From NCBI GenBank assembly GCA_963711455.1, contig CAVQEH010000012.1, positions 1 to 64,000 on the forward strand: a stretch of 64,000 nucleotides of DNA. Direction: 5' to 3'. Below are positions 55,418-63,919 of the stretch, in pieces. A program made the translations under genes and the position numbers. The notes beneath the pieces were generated by a model. It saw nothing but the letters and a program-made list of their open reading frames with translations. It searched no databases and had not been told where the DNA came from. Position 1 is the stretch's first letter. The number at the start of each line of letters is the position of its first letter. The stretch is from DATFVA01 sp963711455. GTDB lineage: Bacteria; Bacteroidota; Ignavibacteria; Ignavibacteriales; Ignavibacteriaceae.

Positions 55418-55957
55418 ATGATTATTCTTGGAGTTGACCCCGGAACAAATATTACAGGTTTCGGTGTAATCAATTATAATAAAAATAATTTTAACCTTAT
55501 AACTCACGGAATAATCAGGCTCCCTTCTTCAAAACCGCTTTCACTTAAGCTTGAAATTATTTATAATGAGCTCGATGAACTTATTAAACTTTATAAGCCG
55601 GATGAGTTTGCAATAGAAACTGCTTTCTATGGAAAGAACGTTCAGTCAGCAATGAAGATAGGATATGCAAGGGGAGTATCAATTCTTGCGGCTGTTCATA
55701 ACAAAATCCCGACAAGCGAATACTCTCCGAGAGAAGTAAAAAAATCAATTGTGGGAAATGGTGCAGCTTCAAAAGAACAGGTTGGCTTTATGATTAAAAC
55801 CTTGCTCGAAATTAAATCGGCAAAAATGAAGTATGACGAAAGTGATGCGCTTGCAATTGCACTTTGTCATGCTTTCAGACTTAAATCAACTACAAAAAAA
55901 AGCAAGGACTGGAAATCATTCATTGAAGCTTTCCCGGAAAGAATAGTCAACGAATAA
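55418..55957 (+). CDS. ruvC: Holliday junction resolvase RuvC
   Basis: This 179-residue RNase H-fold endonuclease cuts Holliday junctions. Catalytic acids lie in MIILGVDPGTNITGFGV (Asp7), EFAIETAFYGKN (Glu near residue 67) and the late YDESDALAIALCHA (Asp/Glu near 141-147). Length fits. It acts on branch-migrated junctions with RuvAB; ruvA follows 42 bases downstream, and ruvB is not in the window. Confidence 0.95.
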   Translation: MIILGVDPGTNITGFGVINYNKNNFNLITHGIIRLPSSKPLSLKLEIIYNELDELIKLYKPDEFAIETAFYGKNVQSAMKIGYARGVSILAAVHNKIPTSEYSPREVKKSIVGNGAASKEQVGFMIKTLLEIKSAKMKYDESDALAIALCHAFRLKSTTKKSKDWKSFIEAFPERIVNE

Positions 55958-55999
55958 ACATAAAATTGTAATTATTCATTTATAATAGTTAACTGTTAA

Positions 56000-56581
56000 A
56001 TGATTGGTTATTTAAGCGGTAAAATTATTTCAGCCAAACCAACTAAAATTTTACTTGATGTAAACGGTGTTGGTTACGCTGTTAATATTTCGATTAATAC
56101 ATTCGAAAATATTTCTGATAAAGAATCAGTATCACTTTTTATTTACACTAGTGTAAAAGAAGATTCAATTACTCTCTTCGGGTTTTTTACAGAAGCTGAA
56201 AAGCAAATGTTTGAGCTTCTGATTTCAGTTACCGGGATAGGGCCAAAATTAGCACAGAGCATTTTATCGGGCATTCAGACAGATGATCTGAAAGATGCAA
56301 TTCAACGAGGTGATATATCAAGGATAATTGCAGTTCCCGGAATAGGCAGAAAAACGGGAGAGAGACTTGTACTGGAACTTAAGAACAAAGTCGACCTAAT
56401 CGCTGAAGAAGGAAATAAAGAGATTCATTTCAGCATAAAGAATGAAGCTGTGGCTGCGCTGACAACATTAGGCTATAACACAAAAGTCGCTGATAAAATT
56501 ATAAGAGATATTATTTCTGTTGACCCTGACCTATCACTTGAAGAGGTTATCAAAAAATCGTTATCAAATCTAAACAAGTAA
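56000..56581 (+). CDS. ruvA: Holliday junction branch migration protein RuvA
   Basis: This 193-residue protein binds four-way junctions and loads RuvB. The N-terminal OB fold is MIGYLSGKIISAKPTKILLDVNGVGYAVNIS, the middle helix-hairpin-helix motifs are LISVTGIGPKLAQSIL near residue 78 and IIAVPGIGRKTGERLVLELKNK near 110, and the C-terminal domain III (about 145-190) contacts RuvB. Full length. It ends the yebC-ruvC-ruvA group; ruvB must lie elsewhere. Confidence 0.95.
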   Translation: MIGYLSGKIISAKPTKILLDVNGVGYAVNISINTFENISDKESVSLFIYTSVKEDSITLFGFFTEAEKQMFELLISVTGIGPKLAQSILSGIQTDDLKDAIQRGDISRIIAVPGIGRKTGERLVLELKNKVDLIAEEGNKEIHFSIKNEAVAALTTLGYNTKVADKIIRDIISVDPDLSLEEVIKKSLSNLNK

Positions 56582-56621
56582 TTTTATAAATTATAAGCCA
56601 GTATTTTAAAACACCCTAATA

Positions 56622-56951
56622 CTAAATCACTTTTATTCCCGTTTTTAAAATTTCTGCCACGAAAGGATCGTCTTCAGTAAATTCTTCGGTCTTAAATGGA
56701 TGAATCTCAAAATCTACAAACGGCATTTGTGGAAATGTTTCATGTATAATAATTTTCGAAATCCTGGAACCATCGATAAATCTTATTCCTTCAAAATCCG
56801 GCGATAATATTGCAATGTCTATATCACTGTATTTATGAGCTTTTCCCAAAGCATAAGATCCAAACAGATAGATACCATCAATCTTAATTTTATCCGAAAT
56901 TAATTTATATAACTCCCGGATCTTTTTCTCTATATCTCTTTGAGTATGCAT
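56622..56951 (-). CDS. MNT-type nucleotidyltransferase domain protein
   Basis: This 109-residue minimal nucleotidyltransferase has the active-site pattern YLFGSYALGKAHKYSDIDIAI at residues 29-49, with GS and the D-x-D metal pair, followed by a late DFEIHPFK third-acid strand near residue 85. It overlaps the HEPN gene upstream by 22 bases on the same strand. MNT/HEPN pairs are known toxin-antitoxin modules in which the MNT enzyme modifies the HEPN partner. The active site is intact here. Confidence 0.92.
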   Translation of the reverse strand: MHTQRDIEKKIRELYKLISDKIKIDGIYLFGSYALGKAHKYSDIDIAILSPDFEGIRFIDGSRISKIIIHETFPQMPFVDFEIHPFKTEEFTEDDPFVAEILKTGIKVI

Positions 56952-57322
56952 TCAAACAATTTTTTTATTTTCACAATTTTAGATTTGCTAAATTCTTTGG
57001 TACATAACTTGTAGAATGCTAATTTGGTTTCAGGATATCTGCCTTCAATATTAAAACTCGTCACCTCATTTAAAAAAGTAAACTCGTCCTCATCTAAAAA
57101 AGATGAATTTGATTCTTCATATATTTTTACAAGATTATGAATTCTGGGAGGATTGTTATCTTGATTTTTCTTAACCCATAGCGCTTTAAGTAATTTCTCA
57201 ATTGCTAAATGTCCAACAAACAAAGACCAATCATAACTACCGGAATCAAATATTTTCTGCATGGCAGCTAAATCATGTTCGGCTGTTTTTAACCAGAAAT
57301 TTATATGTTCTTCTTTGGTCAA
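56930..57322 (-). CDS. HEPN domain protein (MNT partner)
   Basis: This 130-residue all-helical protein resembles the COG2250 HEPN group: FWLKTAEHDLAAMQKIFDSG near residue 9, SLFVGHLAIEKLLKALWV near residue 33, then PPRIHNLVKIYEES near residue 58. The RNase signature R-x4-6-H of toxic HEPN proteins is not seen; the nearest is R-I-H. So the toxin role is uncertain. It precedes the MNT gene with 22 bases of overlap, as in two-gene toxin-antitoxin modules. Confidence 0.88.
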   Translation of the reverse strand: MTKEEHINFWLKTAEHDLAAMQKIFDSGSYDWSLFVGHLAIEKLLKALWVKKNQDNNPPRIHNLVKIYEESNSSFLDEDEFTFLNEVTSFNIEGRYPETKLAFYKLCTKEFSKSKIVKIKKLFECILKEI

Positions 57323-57397
57323 AAGATTTTCCTTCTGCCGTTAAAATATCCATTATATTTTAATCTTTCAATCCTATGAATACACCAAATTGGATTA

Positions 57398-58054
57398 TTA
57401 CGATACTTCACATTCCAGTTTAGCAATACCGGTAATTTCAGCATAAAGCTTATCACCTTTTACAACTTTACCTACTCCTGCCGGAGTTCCCGTAAATATC
57501 AAATCGCCTTCTTCAAGCGTCATTAAAGAAGAAATATATTCAACTATTTGTACGGGATTAAAAATCATTTTGTTTAATTTTTCGTGCTGTCTTTCCGAAT
57601 TGTTTACTCTTAAAATTATTTCTTCATTTAAAGTAAGCCTGCAATCTTTTTTAGAAACGAACTCGGATAAAACAGCAGATGTATCAAATCCCTTTGCTAT
57701 TGTCCAGGGATGTCCTTTCTTTTTTAATTCATTCTGAACATCGCGCAGTGTCATATCAAGTCCAACCCCGTAAGCTATAATAGCCTTTTCACATTCCCTT
57801 TCATCTGCGTCTTTTACCGTGCTTCCGATTAACAAAACAAGTTCTGTTTCGTGATGCATATCGGTAGAAAAAGAAGGATGAATAATTTTATCGCCGGAAA
57901 AAATAACTGCAGATGTCGGCTTTAAAAATATTACCGGCTTTTCAGGGACTTCATTCCCAAGCTCTTTTGCATGTTCAGTATAATTTCTTCCCACACAAAC
58001 TATTTTACCTATGATATATGCCTGACCGGTTCCTTTAATTTTAATTTGTTTCAT
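57398..58054 (-). CDS. Fumarylacetoacetate hydrolase (FAH) family protein
   Basis: This 218-residue single-domain FAH-fold enzyme has IVCVGRNYTEHAKELGNEVPEKPVIFLKP at residues 18-46, metal-binding acids in HHETELVLLIG near residue 67-77, GYDMT-like VGLDMTLRDVQNELKKKG near 98, and EEGDLIFTGTPAGVGKVVKGD near 182. The family includes acylpyruvases and oxaloacetate decarboxylases (YcgM/FAHD1-like); the size matches those short members. The substrate is probably an acylpyruvate or oxaloacetate. It is monocistronic in appearance. Confidence 0.93.
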   Translation of the reverse strand: MKQIKIKGTGQAYIIGKIVCVGRNYTEHAKELGNEVPEKPVIFLKPTSAVIFSGDKIIHPSFSTDMHHETELVLLIGSTVKDADERECEKAIIAYGVGLDMTLRDVQNELKKKGHPWTIAKGFDTSAVLSEFVSKKDCRLTLNEEIILRVNNSERQHEKLNKMIFNPVQIVEYISSLMTLEEGDLIFTGTPAGVGKVVKGDKLYAEITGIAKLECEVS

Positions 58055-58129
58055 ATCAGAGATGATTAGTTATAGAAATTCTTTTTGCAAAGATAGAAAA
58101 TTTAGATGAGTTCTTTTAAAATCATCTTA

Positions 58130-59386
58130 TCAGGTTTTTTGTTTCTTCTTTGTTGCTGCCGGAAAGAGAACATTATTCAGTATTAACCTGTACCCGGGAG
58201 AATTTTTATATAAAGAAAGATCAGTCGGAGGGTCGCCGACAGCATGCTGGTAATCTTCAGGATCGTGACCGCCGTAAAATGTCCAGGTACCTCTTCCGAA
58301 ATTTCCATGAATATATTTAACCTGGTCAGTTCCCGGCCGTTCAGCAAGTATAGTTACGGATTTTTTTATTAATTCTTTATGGAACATTGTTGTCTGTCCC
58401 ATAAATCCCCTTATAACATTCACGTGATCCTGAGTTAACATTGTAGGAACCGGGTCATACTTTGCGGAAAAATCGAAAAGAGTAAAATAATCGTTTGCAT
58501 AATCCCCTATTTCAGAAGGCTGTACATCAATATTGCTGTACTCATAGACATAGGGATTCATTTCAAGCTTAAAATTTGTAAAGGCAAGAGTATTCGAATA
58601 ATCGAGCTTGCTTTGTGCATCAGGATCGGCTGCATCACCATCATACATCTCTGCACAGATATCCACATTCTGAGCAGCCAGTGCTATATCATATGAATCT
58701 GTTGCTGAACACATAGCAAATAAAAATCCCCCCTGTCCCACAAAATTTTTAATATCCATCGCAACTGCTTTCATCATATTAGAAACTTTTTTAAACCCAT
58801 TTTTCTTAGCATCATTTTCATACATTATCTGGTTATCTATATACCACTGCGCATTACTGAAGCTCGCATAAAATTTTCCATACTGCCCGGTAAAATCCTC
58901 GTGATGAAGATGAAGCCAGTCGTATTTTGAAAGATCCCCCTTAAGGATTTCATCATTCCATATTTTATCATAAGGAATTTTTGCATATTCAAGAGCAAGG
59001 GTTACGGCATCATCCCAGGGCATAAATCCCGGAGGAACATAGACTGCAATCTTAGGCGCTTTTTCAAGTCTTACCACGTCCATATTATTATCATCGCTTT
59101 GAACAGTTGAGTAAACATCAGCAGCCTGCGAAGTAGAAAGCAAATCGAAGGCAACTCCTTCCAGTCTGCATTCAACTGCAATATTTGCATCGTAATCTAT
59201 CATAAAAGAACCGCCGCGGTAATTTAAAAGCCAATCGGATTTAATCCCTTTTTGAAGAGCGTGAAATGTAATTCCGTAAGCTTTAAGATGATCTGTCTGA
59301 TGAAGATCCATATAAATAAGTATTTTCGACTGTGCAAAAACAGTCAATGAAGTTAAGACAATAAAAAATAAAATCTTTCTAAACAT
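58130..59386 (-). CDS. Secreted protein of unknown function (often labelled asparagine synthetase B)
   Basis: This 418-residue exported protein has a signal peptide, MFRKILFFIVLTSLTVFAQS. The mature part begins KILIYMDLHQTDHLKAYGITFHALQKG, then DWLLNYRGGSFMIDYD, WLHLHHEDFTGQYGKFYA, GGFLFAMCSATDSYDIALAA near 220 and GNFGRGTWTFYGGHDPEDY near 365. From memory, homologues in this phylum are listed as asparagine synthetase B, but no ATP-pyrophosphatase or N-terminal glutaminase cysteine is visible and the protein is exported, so that label looks wrong. The FAMCSATDS stretch and overall pattern recall a GATase1-like fold, which is only a suggestion. It is monocistronic. Confidence 0.8.
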   Translation of the reverse strand: MFRKILFFIVLTSLTVFAQSKILIYMDLHQTDHLKAYGITFHALQKGIKSDWLLNYRGGSFMIDYDANIAVECRLEGVAFDLLSTSQAADVYSTVQSDDNNMDVVRLEKAPKIAVYVPPGFMPWDDAVTLALEYAKIPYDKIWNDEILKGDLSKYDWLHLHHEDFTGQYGKFYASFSNAQWYIDNQIMYENDAKKNGFKKVSNMMKAVAMDIKNFVGQGGFLFAMCSATDSYDIALAAQNVDICAEMYDGDAADPDAQSKLDYSNTLAFTNFKLEMNPYVYEYSNIDVQPSEIGDYANDYFTLFDFSAKYDPVPTMLTQDHVNVIRGFMGQTTMFHKELIKKSVTILAERPGTDQVKYIHGNFGRGTWTFYGGHDPEDYQHAVGDPPTDLSLYKNSPGYRLILNNVLFPAATKKKQKT

Positions 59387-59413
59387 ATAAGGTCTTTTTC
59401 ATTTAAAAAATTA

Positions 59414-59436
59414 AAGGCGATTAAAATAATCGCCTT
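59414..59436 (-). terminator. Intrinsic terminator downstream of clpX
   Basis: A 10-base perfect stem AAGGCGATTA/TAATCGCCTT has a 3-base loop and is followed on the minus strand by TTTAATTTTTT. It lies 27 bases past the clpX stop. Confidence 0.85.
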
Positions 59437-59463
59437 CATAAATACATTGTATCTATAAAATGA

Positions 59464-60717
59464 TCAAGCCGATTTCCTGTCCGCATCCAGATAAATAGGT
59501 TCGGCACCTTTTTCTATCACATCTTTTGTGATAATGCACTTATCAACATTATCCTTATTTGGAAGCTCATACATAACATCAAGCATAAATTCTTCAACAA
59601 TTGATCTCAACGCCCGGGCACCGGTTTTTCTTTCCATCGCTTTTTTAACAATTGCATCAATTGCAAAAGGATCAAATTCCAGTTCAACATTATCAATCAT
59701 AAATAATTTTTTATATTGTTTGAGAATCGCATTCTTCGGTTCAGTAAGGATGCTCTTCATTGCATCTTCACTCAATTGATGCAGGGGAGCAGTAACAGGA
59801 AGCCTGCCGATAAGTTCAGGAATTAATCCGAATCTTAAAAGGTCTTCCGGCTGCGTAAATGAAATTAAATCATCCTCGGAGATTTTTCCTTTTAAGTCCT
59901 CGCGAGAAAATCCCATTTTATTTTTATTAATCCGTGCAGCAATTATTTTATCGATCCCGTCAAAAGCACCGCCTACAATAAAGAGGATATTTTTTGTGTT
60001 CACGTTAATGAGACTTTGTTCCGGATGTTTTCTTCCGCCTTTTGGCGGAACTCCTGCCATAGTACCTTCAAGAATCTTTAACAATGCCTGCTGAACACCT
60101 TCACCTGAAACATCTCTTGTTATAGATGTACTTTCACTTTTTCTTGCAATCTTATCTATCTCATCAATGTAAACGATACCTTTTTGTGCACGTTCAAGAT
60201 TATAATCAGCCGCCTGAAGAAGATGAACAAGCACTGTTTCAACATCATCTCCAACATAACCGGCTTCTGTAAGTGTGGTTGCGTCAGCTATGGCAAACGG
60301 CACCTCAAGAATTTTAGCCAGTGTCTGCGCTAATAATGTTTTACCAACCCCTGTAGGACCGATTAAAAGAATATTGCTCTTTTCAATTTCAACGTCATCA
60401 AGTTCGAAAAAAGATCCTTTGGAATTAATTCTTTTATAATGATTATGAACAGCAACCGATAATATTTTTTTAGCTCTTTCCTGCCCGATTACATATTCGT
60501 CAAGTGTTTTTTTAATTGATCCCGGGGTAGGAATCTGGGTTGATCTTGTTTTTGTATTTGAATACGCAGCAAGATTATTTCTAAGAATATCTACACTGCT
60601 TGAGATACATATATCACAAATATAAACGTCGGGTCCGGCAATCATACTGCCGACTTCACTCCCATCTCTTCCGCAGAATGAACATTTCACAATCTTTTGA
60701 CCCTGTTTTTTAGCCAT
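59464..60717 (-). CDS. clpX: ATP-dependent Clp protease ATP-binding subunit ClpX
   Basis: This 417-residue AAA+ unfoldase feeds substrates to ClpP. The N-terminal zinc-binding domain has Cys12, Cys15, Cys34 and Cys37. The AAA domain shows Walker A GPTGVGKT near residue 122, the pore loop GYVGDDVETVL near 150, Walker B IVYIDEIDKIA near 183, and the sensor/arginine region FGLIPELIGRLPV near 303. Full length. It lies 2 bases downstream of a TPR-protein gene and is probably co-transcribed; clpP is not in the window. A terminator follows. Confidence 0.97.
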   Translation of the reverse strand: MAKKQGQKIVKCSFCGRDGSEVGSMIAGPDVYICDICISSSVDILRNNLAAYSNTKTRSTQIPTPGSIKKTLDEYVIGQERAKKILSVAVHNHYKRINSKGSFFELDDVEIEKSNILLIGPTGVGKTLLAQTLAKILEVPFAIADATTLTEAGYVGDDVETVLVHLLQAADYNLERAQKGIVYIDEIDKIARKSESTSITRDVSGEGVQQALLKILEGTMAGVPPKGGRKHPEQSLINVNTKNILFIVGGAFDGIDKIIAARINKNKMGFSREDLKGKISEDDLISFTQPEDLLRFGLIPELIGRLPVTAPLHQLSEDAMKSILTEPKNAILKQYKKLFMIDNVELEFDPFAIDAIVKKAMERKTGARALRSIVEEFMLDVMYELPNKDNVDKCIITKDVIEKGAEPIYLDADRKSA

Positions 60718-60719
60718 AC

Positions 60720-62549
60720 TTAACTCGCTTTATTTTTTAATTTAACTATTTCATCCCTTGCATCATCAAGATATAAGGAGTTAGGATATTTTGCAAGCAG
60801 TTCCTCATATTTTTCAACAGCTTTGGATGAATCATTTAAACCAAATTCATAAATTCTTCCTAATAAATATAAGGCTTTATCTGCATAAATGTTTTTGTCA
60901 TTTTCATCAACTATCTTCTGAAGCATGTCAATAGCTTTATCATTATTTCCGGCTGCAAGCTCCATTTCCGCTTCTCTTAATTCCGCAATACTTTTAAGCA
61001 GAAATGCTTTCGGGTTCTGTGCAACCAGGTTATATTTTTCTGCAGCTTCATTAAACTTCTTCTGATCAGCAAGAAATTCCGCATCTGCAAATCTTACTAA
61101 TTCAGACGAATCATTCATTGTTGTGTTCAATAAAAGCGATAATTCAATTGCATCGTTGGCATAATTATCACTTAAATTACTCAATATTTGTACCAATTGA
61201 TTTTTTGCTTCCTTAAAATTTCCCTTATAAAAATCTATCCTTGCTAATAAATATTTACAGCCGTTTTTCTGATCCTCGGGAGCTTTTGGCTGGTTCACAA
61301 CATTTTGGAAATATTTTGCTGATTCATCAAGATTACCTTTTATCAGTTCAATTTTACCTATTTCATTTTGAGCCTGCAATCCAATAGGAGAAAAAGAAGC
61401 ATTATTCAGAATCTTGTTGAAATATTCCTCTGCGGCGGAAAGATCTCCCTGGCTGTATAATTTTAGCTCTCCCAATCTAAGGTATGATTCAAGTGAAACA
61501 TCAGTATTTGGATATTGATTGATTATCTGGTTGTAAGCTTTTACGACTCCATCAATGTTATCAGGATTTATAGAATTAAATTTATGATATGGTTTCCAGC
61601 TTTCACCAATATTTTCTTCGGCTTCAGCTTCAAGAGTTTTTGCATAACCAAGCTTTGCTCTTGCTATAAGCGGTGAATCTGAATATTTATCTATTATCTC
61701 ATTATAAAATTCTGCGGCTGTATTATAATTGCCATCATTATAAATCAACTCAGCAAGCTTTATGAGATCCATCCCCTGGCGTTGATTTTCTTTATCCATT
61801 TTCAGATATAAATCAAATGCTTTCTGGTAGTCCTTATTTTCAACATAAAATCTTGCCAGTAAATAATTAATGCTCTGATTATCATCCGAATTATTTTGAA
61901 ATACTTCGATTGTTTTCTTCAGCGCATCTGGTTTATTTATGTAATTAAACATTTTATTCTGAACATTTGTAACCTGTTCAGGTTTTTTTTCCAGGATGAA
62001 AACATATTCTTCTGCTGCTTCGGTAAATCTCATTGTTAAGGCATAAAGATCGGCAAGCTGGTAAGAATAAATTACAGGATCATTACTTTCATCTTTACCT
62101 TTTTTATAGATTTCTATGGCTTTATCAAAATCCCTTCTATCGAGCACATAGTTCGCAATTATCCTGTATTTCATCGGATCAGGCGGAAGATTTTGCAGAC
62201 CCTCATCCCAGACTTTATACGCCTGTTCAGTATTTCCCATTAAAGAATAAGTTGAACCGAGCAGACCATACATATCTGCATCCGCGGTAATTTCTTTCAT
62301 TCTCTGCTGAATTATCTGTAATGAACCCTGGTAATCTTTTAGTTGAAGATAGACATTATTTAAGGCTTCAAAATACTGAAAGTTATCGGGATGCTGGTTA
62401 TATAATTCCTGGTAAATTGATTTTGCTTTTTCAAGCTGACCAGCCTGGACATAACCCTGACCAAGCATATAACGCTGGAGAATAGCGTTATTCTGCGCAA
62501 AGATAAATCCTGTTACAAAAAACAAAAAGATGAATATTTTCTTATTCAT
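60720..62549 (-). CDS. Exported TPR-repeat protein
   Basis: This is a 609-residue protein from the ATG at 62549; the frame runs back to a TTG at 62585, but the signal peptide MNKKIFIFLFFVTGFIFAQ starts exactly at the ATG. The rest is a chain of about a dozen tetratricopeptide repeats (for example LEKAKSIYQELYNQHPDNFQY, NTEQAYKVWDEGL, DFDKAIEIYKKG, SSKAVEKYEELLAKYPNSLY), suggesting a periplasmic or outer-membrane-associated scaffold like those in secretion or envelope assembly. It precedes clpX by 2 bases. No specific partner can be named. Confidence 0.88.
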   Translation of the reverse strand: MNKKIFIFLFFVTGFIFAQNNAILQRYMLGQGYVQAGQLEKAKSIYQELYNQHPDNFQYFEALNNVYLQLKDYQGSLQIIQQRMKEITADADMYGLLGSTYSLMGNTEQAYKVWDEGLQNLPPDPMKYRIIANYVLDRRDFDKAIEIYKKGKDESNDPVIYSYQLADLYALTMRFTEAAEEYVFILEKKPEQVTNVQNKMFNYINKPDALKKTIEVFQNNSDDNQSINYLLARFYVENKDYQKAFDLYLKMDKENQRQGMDLIKLAELIYNDGNYNTAAEFYNEIIDKYSDSPLIARAKLGYAKTLEAEAEENIGESWKPYHKFNSINPDNIDGVVKAYNQIINQYPNTDVSLESYLRLGELKLYSQGDLSAAEEYFNKILNNASFSPIGLQAQNEIGKIELIKGNLDESAKYFQNVVNQPKAPEDQKNGCKYLLARIDFYKGNFKEAKNQLVQILSNLSDNYANDAIELSLLLNTTMNDSSELVRFADAEFLADQKKFNEAAEKYNLVAQNPKAFLLKSIAELREAEMELAAGNNDKAIDMLQKIVDENDKNIYADKALYLLGRIYEFGLNDSSKAVEKYEELLAKYPNSLYLDDARDEIVKLKNKAS

Positions 62550-62713
62550 AAAATCAAATATTGCTAAATAAAGTGCTCTGTTCAAGGGGATAAATGTGAT
62601 GTGTTACAATTAGATTTTCATATTGTCCCCGTTAATTGTCTAAGTATTTTGAAATTTGCTTGATAAATACACTCCCCGTCATTCTAAATATTTCAGGATA
62701 AAATTTATATCCC

Positions 62714-63823
62714 TCAAAACAACTTTCCTATAAACTCACCAATAAAGTAACCTGCAGCAGCTATTCCAAAACCAACGACAAACATATCAAACCCGCTCCG
62801 GAAAATTCCTCTTCCTGTAAAGAAGCTTCTTGCTGCACCGACACCAAAATGTGCAAGCATTGAAATTGTAAATGCCGTCCAGATAGCGGTCACTCCTGTA
62901 AGAAAGAAAAACGGAAAAACAGGAATTACTGCCCCTACGGCAGTTGCAAGTCCTGTAATCCATCCCTCACGGAAGGGACTCATATTTGCTTCGCCAATTC
63001 CAAGCTCTATTCTAACTTTTTCTTCTAATGCCTGTGCAGGATCTTTCATTACTTCCGCAGCAAGGTTAGATGCATCTTCTTTACTCATTCCTTTTGATTC
63101 ATAAATTAATGCCAGTTCTTCTGTTTCCAGTTCAGGCATTAAAAGAATTTCTTCCTTCTCCATTTTTCTTTCGTGATCATAAACCTCTTTTTCACTTATC
63201 GCGGCAAGATATCCTGAGGAACCCATTGAAAGCGCATCAGCCAGCATCCCGGAAATACCTGAAATTAAAATTATATGCGGAGCGACGCTGGCACCAATTA
63301 CTCCGGCTATTAAACCAAAGTTTGCAGTAAGCCCATCATTAAAACCATAAACTACATTCCGCAGTAATCCGCCTGATTCAGAACGGTGCCATGGTTCATC
63401 GCTTGTACCCTTAATATCCATAAGCTTATTTGCATGCCCGGCAGAATCTTTTGCAAGCTGAAGAGCAATATCCTTTGTTTCCTTATCGGAACTGGTTTTA
63501 TATAATTTCAAATATGATTTTACTTCCTCGGCTTCTTCATTCATCAAAGCTTTGGAGAGAATCCATGTACCGAACCGATTTGCGAACCACACAAGTGATT
63601 TTGCTTTAAATGAAGGGCTATCATCTTTTATGATGATATTATGTTTCAGCAGTAAATCCCGCCATACTTTAATATGCTTTTTTTCAACTTCTGAGAGTCT
63701 TGAGTAAATATCTTTCTGCTTTTCATTCTTTTCCATTCCCGCCAATATTTTATAAAGGTAAGAAGCATCTATTTCTTCCTGCAAATGGTTTTTCCATATT
63801 GATACTGATTTATTGTCCGGCAC
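62714..63823 (-). CDS. Ferritin-like domain fused to VIT1/CCC1 family metal transporter
   Basis: This 369-residue protein is read from a GTG at 63823, chosen because GGAAAG lies 4 bases upstream; the open frame can reach a TTG at 63859. Residues about 5-135 form a ferritin/rubrerythrin-like four-helix bundle with EEIDASYLYKIL, EVEKKHIKVW, NEEAEEVKSYL and DSAGHANKL (Glu and His of a di-iron site). Residues about 145-369 form a VIT1/CCC1 membrane transporter (NVVYGFNDGLTANFGLIAGV, GMLADALSMGSSGYLAAISEKE, and late helices). The fusion is known in bacteria and is related to the MbfA type, which exports iron and peroxide stress products. Likely role: iron or manganese export or storage. Confidence 0.9.
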   Translation of the reverse strand: MPDNKSVSIWKNHLQEEIDASYLYKILAGMEKNEKQKDIYSRLSEVEKKHIKVWRDLLLKHNIIIKDDSPSFKAKSLVWFANRFGTWILSKALMNEEAEEVKSYLKLYKTSSDKETKDIALQLAKDSAGHANKLMDIKGTSDEPWHRSESGGLLRNVVYGFNDGLTANFGLIAGVIGASVAPHIILISGISGMLADALSMGSSGYLAAISEKEVYDHERKMEKEEILLMPELETEELALIYESKGMSKEDASNLAAEVMKDPAQALEEKVRIELGIGEANMSPFREGWITGLATAVGAVIPVFPFFFLTGVTAIWTAFTISMLAHFGVGAARSFFTGRGIFRSGFDMFVVGFGIAAAGYFIGEFIGKLF

Positions 63824-63870
63824 AATTCTTTCCGCTTTTATTGAAGTGCAAAAATACAAAATATGATTAC

Positions 63871-63899
63871 AAAAAAGCCTGCCGGGAAACAGCAGGCTT
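63871..63899 (-). terminator. Intrinsic terminator for a gene from the right edge
   Basis: An 8-base stem AAGCCTGC/GCAGGCTT (63875-63882 and 63892-63899) with a 9-base loop is followed on the minus strand by six T. It follows the partial outer-membrane gene at the right edge. Confidence 0.85.
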
Positions 63900-63919
63900 A
63901 AGTAACTTTCTGTAAATTA

